Source: CAUTNA01 sp964371145 (GTDB lineage Bacteria; Pseudomonadota; Alphaproteobacteria; Rs-D84). From it: 28,020 nucleotides of DNA. This document shows, piece by piece, positions 23,817 through 28,020 of this stretch. The stretch's first letter is position 1. Each line of letters opens with the position of its first letter. Position numbers and translations under genes: made by a program. The DNA lies in the NCBI GenBank assembly GCA_964371145.1, contig CAYJKO010000010.1, forward strand, positions 1-28,020, read 5' to 3'. The notes beneath the pieces are model-generated. The model was not told the origin of the DNA and ran no database searches. It saw nothing but the letters and a program-made list of their open reading frames with translations.

Positions 23817-24947
23817 TTAAAACCAGCCTTTCTTATCGGACTTTAATTTAGAAAATTCAGTTAAGGCTTTCTTTTGTTTATCATTTAATTTTGTTGGAAC
23901 CGGCATATTTATTTCAACATACAAATCCCCAAAACTGTTTGCGCGACCATATTTCGGCATACCGTGGCCTTTTACGCGTAATCTTTCCCCGATTTGAGTA
24001 CCGTTTGGGATTTTGATTTCTAATTTTTTATCATCAATTGTTTCAATGTCCGTTACCCCACCCAGCGCAAGAGTCACAAAATCGACATCTTGTTTTAAAA
24101 TTAAATCATCGCCCACGCGTTCAAATTTTGAATTGGCACGAATATGGATATCCAGATAAAAATGACCGGTTTTTCCGCCGAACATACCGGCCTCGCCCTG
24201 ACCATTTAATCGTAAACGCGTTCCATCTGCAACACCGCGTGGAATTTCCACGTCCAAAGTTCTTTGTTTATGCATAACACCCGATGCATCACACGCAGAA
24301 CATTTTTTCTTTATTTTATGTCCCAATCCATCACATTCGGAACACGGAACTTCTATTGTGAAAAAACCTTTTTGTCTGTGAACTGTACCCGCCCCGCGAC
24401 AAACTCCGCAAACAGGCGCCTCTTTCCCGTCATCTGTACCATATCCATTACATTTTTCACATTTTACATTTGATGAAAATTTAACAGTGTGTGTTTTTCC
24501 GAAATATGCATCCTTTAAATCTATTACAACTTCGTCCAATAAATCACGTCCCGGACGCGCTGCATTTTGATGACCGCCACCGTCGAATGGATTACCGCCA
24601 CCGCCAAAACCAAACCCGCGCATAGCTTCGCGCAATATGTCTTCCATACCTGCGCCGCCACCAAACGGATTACCACCACCGCCGAACGGATTTCCGCCGA
24701 AACCGGAACTGGCGCCATTACCGCCCGCAAACGCAGAATCACCGAATTGATCGTACGCAGCCTTTTTTTGTGGATCTTTTAAAATATCAAACGCATTGTT
24801 TATTTCTTTGAATTTTTCTTCTGCGGCTTTATCCCCCTGATTTTTATCCGGGTGATGCTTCATAACCATTTTATGATAAGCGCGTTTAATTTCAGCATCA
24901 GACGAATTTTTATTTACGCCCAAGATTTCATATGGATTTTTACTCAT
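23817..24947 (-). CDS. dnaJ: Chaperone protein DnaJ
   Basis: Co-chaperone that delivers clients to DnaK and stimulates its ATPase. The J domain (1-70) has the HPD motif at 32-34. A long Gly/Phe/Asn-rich linker follows (72-125). The zinc region contains four CxxCxGxG-type repeats: CEKCNGYG (163-170), CGVCRGAG (180-187), CSECDGLG (202-209) and CSACDASG (216-223). The last has Ala where Gly is usual, but all eight cysteines remain. The C-terminal substrate-binding domains continue to residue 376, a normal length. AGGT lies upstream of the ATG. dnaK and grpE are not adjacent; the gene stands alone between the pgsA terminator and parE. Confidence 0.96.
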   Translation of the reverse strand: MSKNPYEILGVNKNSSDAEIKRAYHKMVMKHHPDKNQGDKAAEEKFKEINNAFDILKDPQKKAAYDQFGDSAFAGGNGASSGFGGNPFGGGGNPFGGGAGMEDILREAMRGFGFGGGGNPFDGGGHQNAARPGRDLLDEVVIDLKDAYFGKTHTVKFSSNVKCEKCNGYGTDDGKEAPVCGVCRGAGTVHRQKGFFTIEVPCSECDGLGHKIKKKCSACDASGVMHKQRTLDVEIPRGVADGTRLRLNGQGEAGMFGGKTGHFYLDIHIRANSKFERVGDDLILKQDVDFVTLALGGVTDIETIDDKKLEIKIPNGTQIGERLRVKGHGMPKYGRANSFGDLYVEINMPVPTKLNDKQKKALTEFSKLKSDKKGWF

Positions 24948-24999
24948 TTTTCTACCTGTTTAAATTTGTTTTATTATATATAAGTGATTTTTTTCAAAT

Positions 25000-25031
25000 A
25001 ATCAAGCCCCATATACTTATTTTGCTTGATT
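25000..25031. repeat. Inverted repeat in the dnaJ-parE divergent gap
   Basis: AATCAAGC (25000-25007) and GCTTGATT (25024-25031) form a perfect 8-bp inverted repeat with a 16-base centre. It lies between the two divergent starts, and one arm overlaps a candidate TTGATT -35 for dnaJ. An operator is possible; no matching regulator is in the window. Confidence 0.5.
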
Positions 25032-25055
25032 GAAATCGGATAATGTTGTTATTAT

Positions 25056-27044
25056 ATGGACATTATGACAGAAAAAAACACACAATCTTATGGTGCATCC
25101 GACATCCAAGTTTTGGAAGGATTAGAACCAGTACGTCTTCGTCCGGGTATGTATATCGGCGGAACGGATGAAAAAGCATGGCATCATTTGCCGACTGAAA
25201 TTATGGATAATTCTATTGACGAAGCCGTTGCCGGTTTTGCGAAAAGAATATCTGTACGTTTAATAGACGCTAAAACCATTGAAATAAATGACGACGGTCG
25301 TGGTATTCCGGTTGATGAGCATCCAAAATATCCGGGTAAATCCGCGTTGGAAGTCATCTTAACAACTCTGCATTCGGGCGGTAAATTTAATAACAATGTA
25401 TATAAAACATCCGGTGGTTTGCATGGTGTGGGATCTGCCGTTGTGAACGCATTGTCATCTGAAATGATTGTTAAAATTTGTCGTGATGGATATGAATGGA
25501 CACAAACATTTTCTCGTGGATTGCCAACATCATCTATGATTCGTGGTGACGCCACAAAATCACACGGAACATCAATTCGTTTTACATTGGACGATGATAT
25601 CTTTGGCGCGGGCGCGGTGTTTAAGCCTGTGAAAATTTACCGTATGGCACGAGCCAAGGCATTTTTGTCCAAAGGAATTAAAATAGAATGGGATTGCAAT
25701 CCAGAATTATTAACCGAAGATATGAAAGTTGAACAAAAAACAACATTTTATTATCCAAACGGTATTGGCGATTTCTTGGAAGAACGTACTTCATCAAAAC
25801 CACGTCTGTTGCCTAAAATTTTCAGCGGAGTCATAGAATTTCCAAATGATTGTGGTCGTGCGGAATGGTCTTTGACATTTTTAACAGACGAAAATGGCGC
25901 GGCATCCGACGATGGATTTTTTGCTTCATATTGTAATACCATTGCAACGATTGACGGTGGGACCCATGAAAACGGGTTCAAGGCCTCAATCACCAAAGGT
26001 TTAAAAGCATATGGTGAAAAAGTAAACAATAAATCGGCCGCAACAATTATATCAGACGACGTATTTGATTCAGCCGCCGCGATTGTATCTGTGTTTTATA
26101 ATAAACCACAATTTTTGGGACAAACAAAAGAAAAACTGTCGAATCCAGAGGTTGCACGTTATACAGAAAATGCGGTCAAAGATCCATGGGAAATGTTTTT
26201 GGCATCTGACCCGAAAACTGCGAACGCGTTATTAGAATTCATAATTAATTTGGCGAATGCTCGTATTAAAACAAAACAAACAAAAGACGTGGCACGTAAA
26301 ACACCGACAAAACGCGCACGTATGCCGGCTAAATTGGCGGATTGTTCGAAACACGGGATTGCGGGCACAGAATTATTCATCGTAGAAGGAGAATCGGCGG
26401 GCGGAACAGCAAAGCAAGCTCGTGATCGCGCCCTGCAGGCTATTATGCCTCTTCGTGGCAAGGTTTTAAACGTGGTATCTAATTCAGACGACAGATTTTC
26501 TGCGAACAAAGAATTAAATGAATTGGTGGACATCATCGGCGCGGGAACGGCACGCGATTGGGATGCGACAAAATTACGTTATGAAAAAATCATTATTATG
26601 ACCGACGCGGACGTAGACGGCAGCCATATCGCAGCATTGTTGATGACATTTTTCTATCAATATATGCCGGGGTTAATACATGGCGGTCATTTATATTTGT
26701 CTTGCCCACCGTTGTATAAATTAACATCTGGTTCAGAATCAATTTATATCGATACCGAAGAAGCGTTGGAAGAATTAAAAAACGGCAAATATAAAAATAA
26801 AAAGGTAGAAATATCACGATTTAAAGGTTTGGGTGAAATGATGCCGGCACAATTAAAGGAAACGACAATGTCTGTTAAAACTCGTCGTTTAATACGTGTT
26901 GAATTACCACCGAAAACCGAAGAAGGAATGGAAGATTTTGATAAAACAAAAACTTTGGTTTCTGAATTGATGGGTAAAAAACCTGAATTTCGTTTTAAAT
27001 TCATAACAGAACATGCAAAATTCGTAAAAGAAATCTTTGTATAA
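25056..27044 (+). CDS. parE: DNA topoisomerase IV subunit B (ParE)
   Basis: ATPase subunit of topoisomerase IV, which unlinks daughter chromosomes with ParC. The GHKL ATPase domain has TEIMDNSIDEA (47-57, Glu48 and Asn52), DDGRGIPV (79-86) and GLHGVGSAVVNAL (121-133). The TOPRIM domain has EGESAGG (444-450) and DADVDG (517-522). At 662 aa it matches ParE and lacks the extra domain of many proteobacterial GyrB proteins. Sequences such as GIKIEWDCNPELL and LRYEKIIIMTDADVDGSHIA are ParE-like. GyrB remains a less likely alternative. ATG 25056 and ATG 25065 are both possible, as neither has a clear ribosome site. parC is not in the window. Confidence 0.88.
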   Translation: MDIMTEKNTQSYGASDIQVLEGLEPVRLRPGMYIGGTDEKAWHHLPTEIMDNSIDEAVAGFAKRISVRLIDAKTIEINDDGRGIPVDEHPKYPGKSALEVILTTLHSGGKFNNNVYKTSGGLHGVGSAVVNALSSEMIVKICRDGYEWTQTFSRGLPTSSMIRGDATKSHGTSIRFTLDDDIFGAGAVFKPVKIYRMARAKAFLSKGIKIEWDCNPELLTEDMKVEQKTTFYYPNGIGDFLEERTSSKPRLLPKIFSGVIEFPNDCGRAEWSLTFLTDENGAASDDGFFASYCNTIATIDGGTHENGFKASITKGLKAYGEKVNNKSAATIISDDVFDSAAAIVSVFYNKPQFLGQTKEKLSNPEVARYTENAVKDPWEMFLASDPKTANALLEFIINLANARIKTKQTKDVARKTPTKRARMPAKLADCSKHGIAGTELFIVEGESAGGTAKQARDRALQAIMPLRGKVLNVVSNSDDRFSANKELNELVDIIGAGTARDWDATKLRYEKIIIMTDADVDGSHIAALLMTFFYQYMPGLIHGGHLYLSCPPLYKLTSGSESIYIDTEEALEELKNGKYKNKKVEISRFKGLGEMMPAQLKETTMSVKTRRLIRVELPPKTEEGMEDFDKTKTLVSELMGKKPEFRFKFITEHAKFVKEIFV

Positions 27045-27068
27045 AAAAAGCCCCAACCGGGGCTTTTT
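27045..27068. terminator. Bidirectional terminator between parE and the ankyrin gene
   Basis: AAAAAGCCCC (27045-27054), loop AACC, GGGGCTTTTT (27059-27068). The same hairpin occurs at 11754 and 28002. Confidence 0.9.
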
Positions 27069-27079
27069 ATTTTATATGG

Positions 27080-27910
27080 TTATTTTGTTTTACCATTTTT
27101 CAAAACAAGATTAGAATCCAAGAACAATCGCATTTGTTTTTTCAAAGCTGCGATTTTTGCGTCTTTTTCCGCAACTATTTCTACCCAATTTACTGTATCG
27201 CGTCCGTTTGATGAAACAACCCCACCTTTTCCAGAATTTGCTTTTTTCAAAGCTGCGATTTGCGCATCTTTTTCCGCAACCGATTTTTTCTGGACTTTCA
27301 ATGCCTCTCTTTGTTTTTCGGCGTCTTTTAAAAGCGCTAAAATTTCAGGATTATTTTTTGCCATATCAAAAACGTTATAGTTATAAGAAGTATATTCTTT
27401 TGCATAAAGATCCGCACCCGCATCCAATAACAAATGAACCATGTCCTTGCGCCCCGCTCTAACAGCGCGCATTAAAGGTGTCAAACCGAACATATCGGAC
27501 CAATTGACAGATGCACCAGCCTTTAACAATATTTTGACACATTCCGTACACTCACCAATACGACAAGCCTCCATCAAAGGAGTTATGCCCAACGATGTTA
27601 CATCGTTCTCCGGCGAACCCGCATCAATCAATTTTTTAAGTAATTCCGGATTGCCATTTTTTGCTGCAAAAAAAGACAAGCTGTGTTCGCAATGCTTGGT
27701 TTTTGCGCGTACATCCGCACCCATTTCAATTAACATTTCTGATATATCAGTTTTGTTATTTTTTACAGCCACCAGTAATAAAGAATCACCGTTTTTAAAT
27801 ACGGTGTTAACATTATATTTTCCGCACTCAATTAAATTTCTTACAAGCGTCAAATTTCCGGAAATTATCGCATTTGATATATCTTTTTCGTAATTATTTT
27901 CATTTTCCAT
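27080..27910 (-). CDS. Ankyrin-repeat protein with C-terminal coiled coil
   Basis: 276 aa, no signal peptide. About five or six ankyrin repeats cover residues 8-195, including canonical ones: GITPLMEACRIGECTECVKI then LLKAGASVN, and GLTPLMRAVRAGRKDMVHLL then LDAGADLYAK. A charged heptad region follows (about 195-265), with two copies of AEKDA-(Q/K)-IAALKK separated by a Gly/Ser-rich linker. The ankyrin part should bind a protein partner and the coiled coil may form dimers. GAG lies about nine bases before the ATG. Ankyrin proteins are often host-directed effectors in host-associated bacteria, but no secretion signal is visible, so an internal role is equally possible. Confidence 0.88.
   Translation of the reverse strand: MENENNYEKDISNAIISGNLTLVRNLIECGKYNVNTVFKNGDSLLLVAVKNNKTDISEMLIEMGADVRAKTKHCEHSLSFFAAKNGNPELLKKLIDAGSPENDVTSLGITPLMEACRIGECTECVKILLKAGASVNWSDMFGLTPLMRAVRAGRKDMVHLLLDAGADLYAKEYTSYNYNVFDMAKNNPEILALLKDAEKQREALKVQKKSVAEKDAQIAALKKANSGKGGVVSSNGRDTVNWVEIVAEKDAKIAALKKQMRLFLDSNLVLKNGKTK
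27136..27280. repeat. Duplicated 40-bp segment in the ankyrin gene
   Basis: Segments at 27136-27175 and 27241-27280 are nearly identical (both contain TTTTTTCAAAGCTGCGATTT and end CTTTTTCCGCAAC). They encode the repeated coiled-coil element AEKDA-x-IAALKK. A local in-frame duplication that lengthens the coiled coil is the likely origin. Confidence 0.8.
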
Positions 27911-27941
27911 TTAAAATCTCTTTTTTAATTTTAATACAACC

Positions 27942-27969
27942 ATCATACACGAATTACAATTATTGTCAA
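27942..27969 (-). promoter_or_regulatory. Promoter of the ankyrin gene
   Basis: On the minus strand, TTGACA (27969-27964), a 16-base spacer and TATGAT (27947-27942), leaving a leader of about 25-30 bases. Confidence 0.65.
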
Positions 27970-27996
27970 CAAATTTCACCCGCCCACAATTTAAAA

Positions 27997-28020
27997 CAAA
28001 AGCCCCAACCGGGGCTTTTT
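27997..28020. terminator. Terminator at the right edge
   Basis: AGCCCC (28001-28006), loop AACC, GGGGCTTTTT (28011-28020), preceded by A-rich sequence. It probably ends a minus-strand gene beyond the window, upstream of the ankyrin promoter. Confidence 0.8.

Noticed and set aside
24216..24238. DnaJ fourth zinc repeat CSACDASG as a lost zinc site
   Set aside because: Both cysteines are kept; only a glycine is changed, so zinc binding is probably intact. (The repeat is encoded at about 24276-24301; the marked site is only nearby.)

Overview
The window is AT-rich, densely coded chromosomal DNA, most likely from an uncultured, host- or gut-associated alphaproteobacterium with a small genome. This is inferred from the gene order ftsE-ftsX-DUF218-plsC (an order I recall from alphaproteobacteria), an alphaproteobacterial-style ParE, a lone prepilin of the SGRSMIEMLGVL type, ankyrin-type proteins, AT-biased codons and short A/T-flanked terminators. 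I saw no rRNA, tRNA, CRISPR, insertion sequence or integrase. No gap between genes exceeds about 250 bases.

Layout. (1) 1-5257, minus strand: four exported surface proteins in a row, apparently one operon from a promoter at about 5279-5307. They are a beta-barrel outer-membrane protein, a 396-aa modular fibre-like protein, a 998-aa modular collagen-like/fibre-like protein and a fourth secreted protein cut by the left edge. (2) 5378-8333, plus strand: ftsE, ftsX, a DUF218 protein and plsC, ending at a two-way terminator. (3) 8331-10383, minus: tolB, an exported staphylococcal-nuclease-like protein and a small MORN-like protein. (4) 10440-11166, plus: a small two-gene operon of a ribbon-helix-helix (RHH) protein overlapping an acyl-carrier-protein-like gene, behind a good promoter embedded in two families of short operator-like repeats. 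(5) 11170-12120, minus: a membrane-anchored methyltransferase and a lone VirB2/TrbC-like pilin. (6) 12195-13195, plus: class II fructose-bisphosphate aldolase. (7) 13199-15549, minus: three tandem solenoid (degenerate ankyrin-like) proteins. (8) 15564-21692, minus: efp, ppa, dnaN, an AsmA-like protein, an RluC-type pseudouridine synthase and a type IV pilin-like protein. (9) 21713-23814, plus: an unusually short uvrC and pgsA. (10) 23817-24947, minus: dnaJ. (11) 25056-27068, plus: parE. (12) 27080-27969, minus: a clear ankyrin-repeat protein with a C-terminal coiled coil.

How the genes fit together. Much of the window is core envelope and replication machinery: FtsEX, PlsC, PgsA, TolB and AsmA for the envelope; DnaN, ParE and UvrC for DNA; EF-P and RluC for translation. 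Between these lie accessory surface and solenoid genes. The parts I find least explained by known systems are the RHH-ACP operon with its repeat array, the tandem solenoid trio, the modular surface-fibre operon, and the UvrC that lacks the segment between its UVR motif and its RNase H-like nuclease domain.
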